From: a bacterium | GTDB lineage: Bacteria > Krumholzibacteriota > Krumholzibacteria > LZORAL124-64-63 | Assembly: GCA_030592025.1 (NCBI GenBank) | Contig: JAUUZX010000061.1 | Span: 1 to 7,344, forward strand | Direction of reading: 5' to 3' | DNA: 7,344 nt | Shown: positions 1 to 5,275 of the stretch, in pieces | Layout of the letters: every line of letters begins with the position of its first letter | Numbering within the stretch: position 1 is the first letter of the stretch | Position numbers and translations under genes: made by a program | Notes under the pieces: generated by a model | Told to the model about the DNA's origin: nothing | What the model saw: only the letters and a program-made list of their open reading frames with translations | The model's database searches: none

Positions 1-130
1 AGGTGTCCTGGATCAGGCCGAGGGTCAGGACCACCTGGGGCGCGCCGCTCGGGCTGGTCGAGCCACCGCAGGCGGCAAGGGAGCCCAGGGCCAAGGCGGC
101 CAGGAATATGATGACGGGGTAGGGTCTCAA
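1..130 (-). CDS. Lipoprotein, N-terminal fragment (runs off the window)
   Basis: The frame reading leftward from a TTG at 130-128 encodes 43 residues before the window ends. It begins MRPYPVIIFLAALALG and continues to a clear lipobox, LAAC, with the lipid-acceptor cysteine at residue 21, then a Gly/Ser/Pro-rich tether (GGSTSPSGAP). This is a typical signal peptidase II signal, so the mature protein should be anchored to a membrane. The TTG start is supported by GAGGAG (bases 137-142) six bases upstream; no ATG or GTG fits the signal peptide. It lies 78 bp downstream of the gene ending at 209, on the same strand, so the two may be co-transcribed. The mature domain is outside the window and its function cannot be judged. 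Confidence 0.72.
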   Translation of the reverse strand, partial: MRPYPVIIFLAALALGSLAACGGSTSPSGAPQVVLTLGLIQDT

Positions 131-208
131 TGCGATCTCCTCGGGGTGGGGACCTGTGGGGTTCTCCGCCCGGTAACAGTCATACTAGCACATCGGCCGG
201 TGTTGGCC

Positions 209-706
209 TCAGCGATAGAGCGTCTTGACGGCGCTCCAGGTCGAGGAATTTTTTGGCGCGTTGCAGGGGCAGCCGGTGCCGAACACCGGATTAGCGTAAT
301 CACCCGAAGCGGGCCGGGCGACGATGGGCGTGCCCATGTGCGCTGCGTCGTAGATGGCCATCGAGCCCGGGATCGTCGGGTCCGGAGTCGGTTCCATGTA
401 GAAGAGCGCTTCGGTACCCGTAAAGATCGCAATGGTAAGGGTGGCCAGGATCGCGCGGGCATCCGTGATCGGCACCGTTCCCGTGCTCCGGAAGATCGGT
501 GATTCCGTGGCGTTGACGACGCCTTCGGGCAAGGCAGTGTCGATGACGAGGAAGTCCTGGGGAACATGGATCCCGAACTCGAATCCGCCGAGTTCCGCGA
601 ACGGGTCGCCGACCTGGCCGAGACCGCGCTGGTTCCCCCGCTGGCGACCGAATCGGCATCCACGTTGTACCGGGGGGAGTCCGAGCTGCTGAGCCGGGTC
701 TCCCAC
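209..706 (-). CDS. C-terminal part of an exported-type protein; 5' end missing or antisense-overlapped
   Basis: The convincing part is roughly 209-610: a stretch starting near GGFEFGIHVPQDFLVI, followed by alternating beta-strand-like segments (ILATLTIAIFTG, ALFYMEPTP), a Pro/Gly turn (TIPGSMAIYD), SGDYANPVFGTGCPCN, and the terminus STWSAVKTLYR-stop. From memory this resembles cohesin-like repeat proteins secreted by Eisenbacteria/Krumholzibacteria-type genomes; I cannot name a family. The first ATG in frame (704-706) gives 165 residues, but the first 35 or so (RGCRFGRQRGNQRG and similar) look like the shadow of plus-strand coding, and there is no signal peptide. In 503-565 third-position GC on this strand is 17/21, which favours this strand; above 566 base statistics favour the plus strand. 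It is probably a 5'-truncated gene, or a rearrangement or assembly junction lies near 570-620. Confidence 0.5.
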   Translation of the reverse strand: MGDPAQQLGLPPVQRGCRFGRQRGNQRGLGQVGDPFAELGGFEFGIHVPQDFLVIDTALPEGVVNATESPIFRSTGTVPITDARAILATLTIAIFTGTEALFYMEPTPDPTIPGSMAIYDAAHMGTPIVARPASGDYANPVFGTGCPCNAPKNSSTWSAVKTLYR

Positions 707-724
707 CAGATCCGGGAGGGAACG

Positions 725-1561
725 ATGAAGTCCGTATCCAAGAAACGCATTGCGCTGGTGCTGGGAGTGCTGCTGGCCGCAGCCATTCCCCTTTCATTGG
801 TGCTGGCTGAGGCCGCGCCGCCCGCACCACCGGCCAGAGCCGATGTGGTCCCGCCTACGACCGAGCCCGCACCGGCCGCCGAGCCTGCATCGCCTACGGC
901 CGAGACCGCACCGGCGACCGAAACCGCACCGCCGTCCTTGGAGGCTCCCGCCGCACCTGCCGACGATGATAAGAAGATGAAGGAGAAGCAGGTGCAGAAG
1001 GCGGCCAAGGGCGATCGGCCGGCGCCGCCGAAGCACGCCTACGTGAAGGTGGTCCTCAAGGGCGACACCATCTACGTGGACGGCGACGAGGTGCCGGCGA
1101 AGAAGTTCGGCAAGGTGCTGGCGAAGAAGGTGTCGGTCTGGGACGAGACGCCGGTGATCGCCATCGACACCGACGGCGGCACGGACATGGGGCGGGTCCA
1201 CGCGGTGCAAAAGGAACTGCTCAAGCAGGATCTGACCAAGGTCATTTACACCGGCGCGTCGGGCAAGAAGTTGAAGATGGCACTGCCGCAGGCCAAGGCC
1301 CGTGAGAAATTGGCGGGCATGCCCGCCGGCATGATCCTGCGGGTCCATGTCGACGCCGACGGTGTCCTGACCGTGAACGGCAAGAAGACCGCGGGGGCGA
1401 ACCTGGTCCAGTGGGTCGAGCAGGAACTGGCCCGGGAGCCCAAACTCGTCGTGGGCCTGCACTCGGATCGGGGCACCCCCTACGGCGCCTTCGTCCAGGT
1501 CCTCGACAGCCTCAAAAAGGCGGGTTGCAAGCGGATCCACATCGAGGACCCGGGCGCCTAG
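725..1561 (+). CDS. Exported protein with tandem ExbD/TolR-like domains
   Basis: From ATG 725 the product is 278 residues. Residues 1-30 are a signal peptide or signal anchor (KSVSKKR, then a hydrophobic run ending LVLAEA). Residues about 31-80 are a Pro/Ala/Glu/Thr-rich linker with loose ETAP/EPA repeats, followed by a Lys-rich stretch to about 100. Two similar domains follow, at about 105-177 and 203-275. Each reads V-x-V near a DG or NG turn, an amphipathic helix, PxVxI or PKLVVGL, a D-x-G-T-x-x-G motif, a VxxxLK helix and a final K-x-I strand: the periplasmic fold of ExbD/TolR. ExbD normally has one such domain after one membrane helix, and no exbB is visible here. The start at 725 has GGGAGGG four bases upstream. 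The frame is open back to 503 with an ATG at 566 (331 residues); codons 566-724 have 85% GC at third, 72% at first and 49% at second position by hand count, so the longer form, with a cytoplasmic N-terminus, is a real alternative. Role in ion-driven outer-membrane energising is inference. Confidence 0.75.
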   Translation: MKSVSKKRIALVLGVLLAAAIPLSLVLAEAAPPAPPARADVVPPTTEPAPAAEPASPTAETAPATETAPPSLEAPAAPADDDKKMKEKQVQKAAKGDRPAPPKHAYVKVVLKGDTIYVDGDEVPAKKFGKVLAKKVSVWDETPVIAIDTDGGTDMGRVHAVQKELLKQDLTKVIYTGASGKKLKMALPQAKAREKLAGMPAGMILRVHVDADGVLTVNGKKTAGANLVQWVEQELAREPKLVVGLHSDRGTPYGAFVQVLDSLKKAGCKRIHIEDPGA

Positions 1562-1585
1562 CCGCGGTGGCCCTTGGCACCGAGT

Positions 1586-1617
1586 GAGCGCCTCCGTGGC
1601 CGACCGCGGGGGCGCTC
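1586..1617 (+). terminator. Strong stem-loop after the ExbD-like gene
   Basis: A 14-bp stem (1586-1599 with 1604-1617, two G-U wobbles) closes a CCGA tetraloop, starting 24 bases after the stop codon. There is no T-run after it, only an 8-C tract at 1625-1632, so it may be a Rho-type or processing hairpin rather than a classic intrinsic terminator. Confidence 0.5.
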
Positions 1618-1632
1618 CGCCATGCCCCCCCC

Positions 1633-1662
1633 TTGCGTCCCGCACCAAAAATCCCGTATCAT
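1633..1662 (+). promoter_or_regulatory. Candidate sigma70-type promoter of the SdrD-like lipoprotein gene
   Basis: TTGCGT (1633-1638) and TATCAT (1657-1662, five of six matches to TATAAT) are separated by 18 bases. They sit in a small AT-richer patch after the preceding stem-loop and 46 bases before the GTG start. The -35 box is weak, three of six matches. GTATC occurs three times in 1656-1675, which may be chance. Confidence 0.35.
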
Positions 1663-1708
1663 GAGGTATCGTATCGGCCGGGCTGGTCTTCACGGGAGGG
1701 AGAGAACC

Positions 1709-2992
1709 GTGGTTTCTCGACGTGTGATCCTATCGTTTCTGTTCATTGTCGCCCTGATCGTCTTTTCCGGCTGTTCCGACTCCTCGGAACCTGCCGCGGG
1801 GAACGGTGAGTCCTCCGGCACCATCGACCCCGGGACCGGCACCTTCGTGCTGAAGTCCGTGGACGTCCCGCTCCCCGGCGGCGGCTTCGTGCCCGTCGAG
1901 TTGATCGGCACCGACCTGATGCTCGACGACGACGGCGAGCACATCGACCTGACCGTGGCCGTCCGCAACGCCGGCCGTGTCCCGCTTTCGCCCCTGGCCC
2001 TGTGGCTCGAGGAGTTCACGCCGCCATCGACCATCGTCGTGAATGCCGACTCGACGAAGCCGCCCTTCGGCAGCATGTTGCCCATCCCCCCCTACGCCTT
2101 CGCTTTCGTCTACGACGACGAATTCGGCAGCGACCGCGTGCTCGATCCGGGTGAGATTTCCGCCAGCCGCCTCTGGCGCTTCGGCACCCTGGACCAGACG
2201 CCATTCTCGTTCGCCCTGCGGGTGGTGCCGGCATCCGAGCCGACGGAATCTGCCATCTCGGGCGATTGCTTCTGGGACGAGAACCGCAACGGCGTGAAGG
2301 ACGAAGGTGAGGGTCCGCTGCCGGGTTTCGTTGTCGTGATTGCCCCGGACGGTACCCGCACGACCATGCAGACGGACCGCAGTGGCCACTACGCCTACCA
2401 GCTGCACACCACCGGCCTGCACGAGGTGTCCTTCGACCCCCTCGTCTACACCCTGGACGGCGGTGACGATGACCCCTACCCGTTCGCCCCCATCGCCTAC
2501 TCCACGCCCAACCCCCGCCACGTGCTCATCACCCCCGGGCCCGATGGCCTGCCGCGAGGCTTCCACGACGCCCACTTCGGCGCCTACACGGACCTGCCGC
2601 CGCCCCTGCCGGTCATCCGGTTCACCGACGCGCCGCCCAATTCCCTGCACCTCGAGCCCTGGCACCTGATGGAGGTCGTGGTCACCGAGGACGATCGCCT
2701 TGGGGTCGCGGTGGGCTACTCCGGTTGCCAACCCGAGCATCGCTTCTCACTGTGGATGAGCGGCGGCTTCATGGAATCGTTCCCGGTGCAGGCGAACATC
2801 GTGCTCGTCCACGAGACTGCCGAGGAGTGCGACGCGGCCTTCCAGAACGAGTACCTGTTCGACCTGGCGCCGCTGGCCGCGAGCTTCCGTGAGGCCTACG
2901 GCCGTGGCGTGCTGATCCTGAACTTCATCGACTTCCAGGGCGAGGCGCACCGCCTCACGTGGGAGATCGAGGATATCTACCCGCCGGACTGA
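1709..2992 (+). CDS. Lipoprotein with an SdrD-B/Cna-B-like domain
   Basis: GTG 1709 gives 427 residues beginning VVSRRVILSFLFIVALIVFS, ending in the lipobox FSGC with Cys22. GGGAGGGAGAG lies just upstream (1694-1704). The frame is open back to 1574, but that extension is Arg/Pro-rich and would bury the signal peptide. A Ser/Gly/Glu tether (23-45) is followed by a beta-rich domain (about 46-172) with an IDLTVAVRNAG strand pattern like bacterial Ig-like modules. At 183-202 comes ISGDCFWDENRNGVKDEGEG, the hallmark D-x-N-x-N-G-x-x-D-x-G-E loop of SdrD B-like domains, which in known members binds calcium; the beta fold (GFVVVIAPDG, SGHYAYQL) continues to about 285. The C-terminal third is a further unassigned domain with cysteines in YSGCQPEH and ECDAAF. 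It likely sits on the membrane or cell surface as a structural or binding protein; the partner is unknown. It appears monocistronic, between a promoter and a strong terminator. Confidence 0.85.
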   Translation: MVSRRVILSFLFIVALIVFSGCSDSSEPAAGNGESSGTIDPGTGTFVLKSVDVPLPGGGFVPVELIGTDLMLDDDGEHIDLTVAVRNAGRVPLSPLALWLEEFTPPSTIVVNADSTKPPFGSMLPIPPYAFAFVYDDEFGSDRVLDPGEISASRLWRFGTLDQTPFSFALRVVPASEPTESAISGDCFWDENRNGVKDEGEGPLPGFVVVIAPDGTRTTMQTDRSGHYAYQLHTTGLHEVSFDPLVYTLDGGDDDPYPFAPIAYSTPNPRHVLITPGPDGLPRGFHDAHFGAYTDLPPPLPVIRFTDAPPNSLHLEPWHLMEVVVTEDDRLGVAVGYSGCQPEHRFSLWMSGGFMESFPVQANIVLVHETAEECDAAFQNEYLFDLAPLAASFREAYGRGVLILNFIDFQGEAHRLTWEIEDIYPPD

Positions 2993-3013
2993 TATTTAGC
3001 GTGCGGCTAACCT

Positions 3014-3050
3014 AAAACGTCCCTGGAGATTACGTCTCCAGGGGTGTTTT
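3014..3050. terminator. Strong, probably bidirectional intrinsic terminator
   Basis: The core is a perfect 9-bp stem, CCCTGGAGA (3021-3029) with TCTCCAGGG (3035-3043), and a TTACG loop. It extends through two G-U wobbles into AAAAC (3014-3018) pairing with GTTTT (3046-3050), 16 bp in all. The T-run on one side and A-run on the other let it work on both strands. It starts 21 bases after the lipoprotein stop codon. Confidence 0.88.
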
Positions 3051-3234
3051 CTTGAGAAATCCCCGCCGCAGCTCTTGAAAACCTGCTCGCCAAGCTGTTC
3101 CCACGTCAGGTGACGGTCAATGTGACTGCATACCCCCAGGAGTCCAGCCGGTTCGAGCGAGCTCCGGCCGTACTCCCTCGCAGTCGGTTGATGCACGGTC
3201 CACCCCCTCGGACCGGATCAGCCTCGTCACCTGT

Positions 3235-3353
3235 GTGGGCCGGAGTCGTATCCTACTGTGGGAGTCATCGTCATGTTTGGATTCATGTCCTGATCTTGAT
3301 GTACATTCCGGTCCTCGCCCGGCTCGGTCGTGTGAGGGTCGGCTCCGGCCCAC
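3235..3353 (+). ncRNA. Candidate structured RNA closed by a 14-bp stem
   Basis: GTGGGCCGGAG (3235-3245) is exactly complementary to CTCCGGCCCAC (3343-3353). The pairing continues inward three more pairs (one G-U), making a 14-bp closing stem around 91 bases. Small inner helices are possible (CCTC near 3313 with GAGG near 3335). An independent hairpin follows at 3376-3403 and could end such a transcript. No match to RNase P, tmRNA, SRP RNA or a riboswitch core was recognised, and no convincing promoter was seen upstream. Strand is assumed from the following hairpin. It could be a chance GC-rich inverted repeat. Confidence 0.27.
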
Positions 3354-3375
3354 TAATATTTCCCCTGCGTGTTCG

Positions 3376-3403
3376 AGGCGCGCCGACCGTGATCGGCGCG
3401 CCT
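3376..3403 (+). terminator. GC-rich hairpin upstream of the pyrophosphatase gene
   Basis: A perfect 11-bp stem, AGGCGCGCCGA (3376-3386) with TCGGCGCGCCT (3393-3403), and a 6-base loop CCGTGA. A weak T-rich tail follows (TTGTTCGT). It lies upstream of the probable pyrophosphatase promoter, so it could end a transcript arising in the preceding gene-free stretch or insulate the gene. Confidence 0.45.
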
Positions 3404-3410
3404 TGTTCGT

Positions 3411-3437
3411 GGACGTCCCCGGTGTCGGGCCTATACT
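3411..3437 (+). promoter_or_regulatory. ppa: Candidate promoter of the pyrophosphatase gene
   Basis: TATACT (3432-3437) matches the -10 consensus at five of six positions. TGGACG (3411-3416) matches -35 at four of six, with a short 15-base spacer. The site falls after the 3376-3403 hairpin and about 49 bases before the ATG. GGAGGGG at 3475-3481 is the ribosome binding site. Confidence 0.4.
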
Positions 3438-3485
3438 GTCGGGGCTCTCGGCACGCGCCCGTCACCCGGTTTCGGAGGGGACTCC

Positions 3486-4154
3486 ATGACGATCGACCTG
3501 AACCTGTTCCACCGTCTGTTCCGTGCCCACCCCTGGCACGGGGTTGCTATCGGGGACGAAGCGCCCGAGCGCATCACCGCGTACATCGAGATCGTCCCGG
3601 CCGACACGGTGAAGTACGAGATCGACAAACCCACCGGGCTGCTCAAGGTCGACCGCCCCCAGAAGTTCTCCAACGTGTACCCGACCCTGTACGGCCTCAT
3701 CCCGCAAACGTACTGCGGCGAGCGCACCGCCGAGTACTGCATGCAGCAGGCCTCGCGCACGGGCATCGTGGGCGACGGCGATCCCCTGGACGTCTGCGTG
3801 CTGGCCGAGAAGACCATCACCCACGGTGACATCCTGCTGCCGGTGACGCCCATCGGCGGGCTGCGCATGATCGACGACAACGAGGCCGACGACAAGATCA
3901 TCGCCGTCATGCGCACCGATGCCATCTACGGTCACATGCGCGACATGCACGAGTGCCCGCCCAGCCTCGTCGAGCGCCTCAAGCACTACTTCCTCACCTA
4001 CAAGGACGCTCCCGGCAAGCAGAAGCGGGAGACGGAGATCACCCATGTCTACGGGCGGGAGGAGGCCCACGAGGTCATTGAGCGCAGCAGGCAGGACTAC
4101 GACGAGAAGTACGGGGATCTGAAGGCGCTCTTCGAGGGCTTGCGGACAGGCTGA
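3486..4154 (+). CDS. ppa: Inorganic pyrophosphatase, family I (EC 3.6.1.1)
   Basis: A 222-residue soluble cytoplasmic enzyme that hydrolyses PPi to two phosphates, pulling forward biosynthetic reactions that release PPi. The family signature DGDPLDV is at 97-103. By alignment from memory to E. coli Ppa, the active-site residues are all present: Glu35, Lys43, Glu45, Arg57, Tyr69, Asp97, Asp99, Asp102, Asp130, Asp135, Lys137, Tyr172 and Lys173; the acidic ones bind Mg2+ and the basic/Tyr ones bind PPi. It is longer than E. coli Ppa (about 176 residues), with about 15 extra residues at the N-terminus, about 18 between Tyr69 and Asp97 (a Cys77/Cys85-bearing loop), and a longer C-terminal helix. 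The ATG has GGAGG seven to ten bases upstream. It appears to be a single-gene transcript, with its own promoter and terminator. Confidence 0.96.
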   Translation: MTIDLNLFHRLFRAHPWHGVAIGDEAPERITAYIEIVPADTVKYEIDKPTGLLKVDRPQKFSNVYPTLYGLIPQTYCGERTAEYCMQQASRTGIVGDGDPLDVCVLAEKTITHGDILLPVTPIGGLRMIDDNEADDKIIAVMRTDAIYGHMRDMHECPPSLVERLKHYFLTYKDAPGKQKRETEITHVYGREEAHEVIERSRQDYDEKYGDLKALFEGLRTG

Positions 4155-4180
4155 CCGTCGGCGTTCGCCGGCAATAGACA

Positions 4181-4213
4181 ACGGCCCGGCCGAAATCGGC
4201 CGGGCCGTCCTTT
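4181..4213. terminator. GC-rich terminator between convergent genes
   Basis: A perfect 12-bp stem, ACGGCCCGGCCG (4181-4192) with CGGCCGGGCCGT (4197-4208), with loop AAAT, followed by CCTTT. It begins 27 bases after the pyrophosphatase stop and ends about 20 bases before the stop of the gene on the other strand. On the minus strand it is followed by TTGTCTATT, so it may serve both genes. Confidence 0.8.
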
Positions 4214-4231
4214 GTACCAGGGATGCTCGCG

Positions 4232-4776
4232 CTAGCGGTACTGGTTCTTGAGGCTGCCCCACTCCACGGTGTCGTCGGGGACGGACACGGGGTAGATGGG
4301 CGCCAGCAGCAGGCCGGGGCCGCCGCACTGGTCGTCGAAAGGCGCCTGGATGTTGCAGGGCTCGGTGTGCTGCTCGTCGTCGTCAACCACGTTGACGTTG
4401 GGGTTGTCGGTGCCCTCGTCGCTCACGTACCAGGAGTGGCAGCAGGGGCGCAGTAGTGGATGAATCCGAAGTCGGCGATCTGGTCGGCGGGCAGGGCGTC
4501 GCCCGTGGTCCAGAAGGTGAGGACGCAGGCGTCGCCGTTGGGCAGGGCGTCGAACATCCAGCCGGCGGGCATGATCACGTCGTGGTAGTGGGTCGCGTCG
4601 CATTCGGACAGACCCGTGTAGACGTGGAAGGACTTGAGGTCCTCGCCCATCTCCGGGGTGATCGTGTAGGAGTAGGCGAAGGTCGCGCCGTCGAAGGAAC
4701 TGGTCGCGGTGGACGCGAATGCGCCCGAGGCGAGGGCCAGGAGGGCGAGGATCGTGAGTGCGTGAGCAAGCTTCAT
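4232..4776 (-). pseudogene. Secreted Cys-containing protein, interrupted by a one-base frameshift
   Basis: Starts at ATG 4776 with GGAG eight bases upstream (cacaGGAGatcaatcc). Residues 1-21, MKLAHALTILALLALASGAFA, form a signal peptide with an AFA cleavage site. The mature part begins STATSSFDGATFAYSYTI and reads well to FIHYCAP, after which this frame stops (stop at 4423). The frame one base away continues sensibly from CHSWYVSDEGTDNPNV, through EPCNIQAPFDDQCGG, to the end DTVEWGSLKNQYR at 4232. The switch falls at a GGGG run on the plus strand (4445-4448); one more G there would give an intact protein of 181 residues, with about seven cysteines. It may be a sequencing or assembly error, a real mutation, or a -1 ribosomal slip at CCCCT. 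Its last residues resemble those of the protein ending at 209. No known family is recognised; secretion to the periplasm or beyond is inferred. Confidence 0.72.
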
Positions 4777-4789
4777 GGATTGATCTCCT

Positions 4790-4920
4790 GTGTTGCGGTG
4801 CGTGGTGTCTCCCCCAATGAGCGAGGAGACTATCACGGGATCGCAACACTTAACCATCAAAAAAGACTTAAACTGTTGTGATGCAACATCATACCAAAAT
4901 ACTAGGATATCGTATATTGA
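4790..4920. promoter_or_regulatory. AT-rich upstream region with GTTGC/GCAAC palindromes
   Basis: This region upstream of the secreted-protein gene is clearly AT-rich between 4850 and 4920, against a GC-rich background. It holds GTGTTGCG (4790-4797) and its exact inverted copy CGCAACAC (4842-4849), and a tight palindrome TGTTG-tgatg-CAACA (4874-4888). TATGAT on the minus strand (4888-4893) is a good -10 candidate for the secreted-protein gene, but no clear -35 was seen. The repeats look like possible repressor sites; the regulator is unknown. Confidence 0.35.
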
Positions 4921-4950
4921 TTGACGGTAAGGAGTTGGCGGCCGCTGCGG

Positions 4951-5256
4951 TCAGGGACACCCATCCATCAAATGCAACCCCGTCAGTTGGCAAAGTTCGC
5001 ACAGAGCCTCGCCGCGGCAGGCGCCGGTCGCTTCCTCGTACTCCTTGCCGCGCTCGGCCCGGGCGATCCAGGCCAGGTTCGTGCGCACTTTCCAACCCTC
5101 GGCGGCCATGCCCTCGAGTTGGGTGACGTGGGAGGCGCAGCGTCCGCTGGCGAGGTTGACGACGGCCTCGCAGGCCATGCGCAGAACATTCAGATCGGCC
5201 TCGCTCAGGTCGGCGCCGACGGGCAGGGGGATGTCGATGGTGCGTGGTTCGTTCAT
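4951..5256 (-). CDS. Small six-cysteine protein, function unknown (last gene of the operon)
   Basis: A 101-residue protein starting at ATG 5256, with GGGGAG six bases upstream. It has no signal peptide or membrane segment, so it is probably cytoplasmic. The N-terminal half is helical (SEADLNVLRMACEAVVNLAS, about 18-37). Cysteines are at 29, 40, 80, 86, 89 and 100; the spacing C-x5-C-x2-C-x10-C at 80-100 suggests a small metal site, such as zinc or Fe-S, but no known finger pattern fits exactly. It follows the KBL-like gene by 60 bp on the same strand, the longest gap in the operon, and a hairpin lies in that gap. It might be a structural or regulatory partner of the operon's enzymes, or only a passenger. 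I do not recognise the family. Confidence 0.78.
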   Translation of the reverse strand: MNEPRTIDIPLPVGADLSEADLNVLRMACEAVVNLASGRCASHVTQLEGMAAEGWKVRTNLAWIARAERGKEYEEATGACRGEALCELCQLTGLHLMDGCP

Positions 5257-5275
5257 GATCCGCTCCCCGGATGGT

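Larger units (their letters stand above)
3051..3485. other. Intergenic region without a supported protein gene
   Basis: About 435 bases between the lipoprotein terminator and the pyrophosphatase start. Open frames here are Arg/Pro/Ser-rich and lack a ribosome binding site. What is visible: a small hairpin CGGTCC/GGACCG (3196-3201 with 3210-3215), a 14-bp long-range inverted repeat (3235-3248 with 3340-3353), a GC-rich hairpin (3376-3403), a -10-like TATACT (3432-3437), and the pyrophosphatase ribosome binding site. Bases 3060-3190 show nothing I can name. Confidence 0.6.

Noticed and set aside
832..960. Tandem DNA repeat or CRISPR-like array in the ACCGCACCGGC-rich stretch
   Set aside because: Units are irregular and follow codon periodicity; this is the Pro/Ala/Thr linker of the ExbD-like protein.
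127..1008. 293-residue minus-strand frame
   Set aside because: Ser/Arg/Ala-rich low-complexity translation antisense to the ExbD-like gene and its linker; a shadow frame.
1730..2740. 336-residue minus-strand frame
   Set aside because: It is the complement of the lipoprotein gene, whose lipobox, SdrD-like loop and terminator support the plus strand.
2996..3196. 66-residue minus-strand frame in the gap after the lipoprotein gene
   Set aside because: Its 3' part runs through the strong terminator stem, it has no clear ribosome binding site, and the product has no recognisable pattern.
3051..3485. tRNA, RNase P, SRP RNA or tmRNA in the large gap
   Set aside because: I looked for the conserved cores (CCA-ended acceptor and T-loop, GGAAGCAGC-like, GAGGAAAGTCC-like) and found none.
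3110..3829. 239-residue plus-strand frame running into the pyrophosphatase gene
   Set aside because: It overlaps the real pyrophosphatase in another frame and its second half is Arg/His-rich; no ribosome binding site seen.
4155..4172. Small CGGCG-TT-CGCCG hairpin right after the pyrophosphatase stop
   Set aside because: Only five pairs with a two-base loop and no T-run; the 12-bp stem at 4181-4208 is the convincing terminator.
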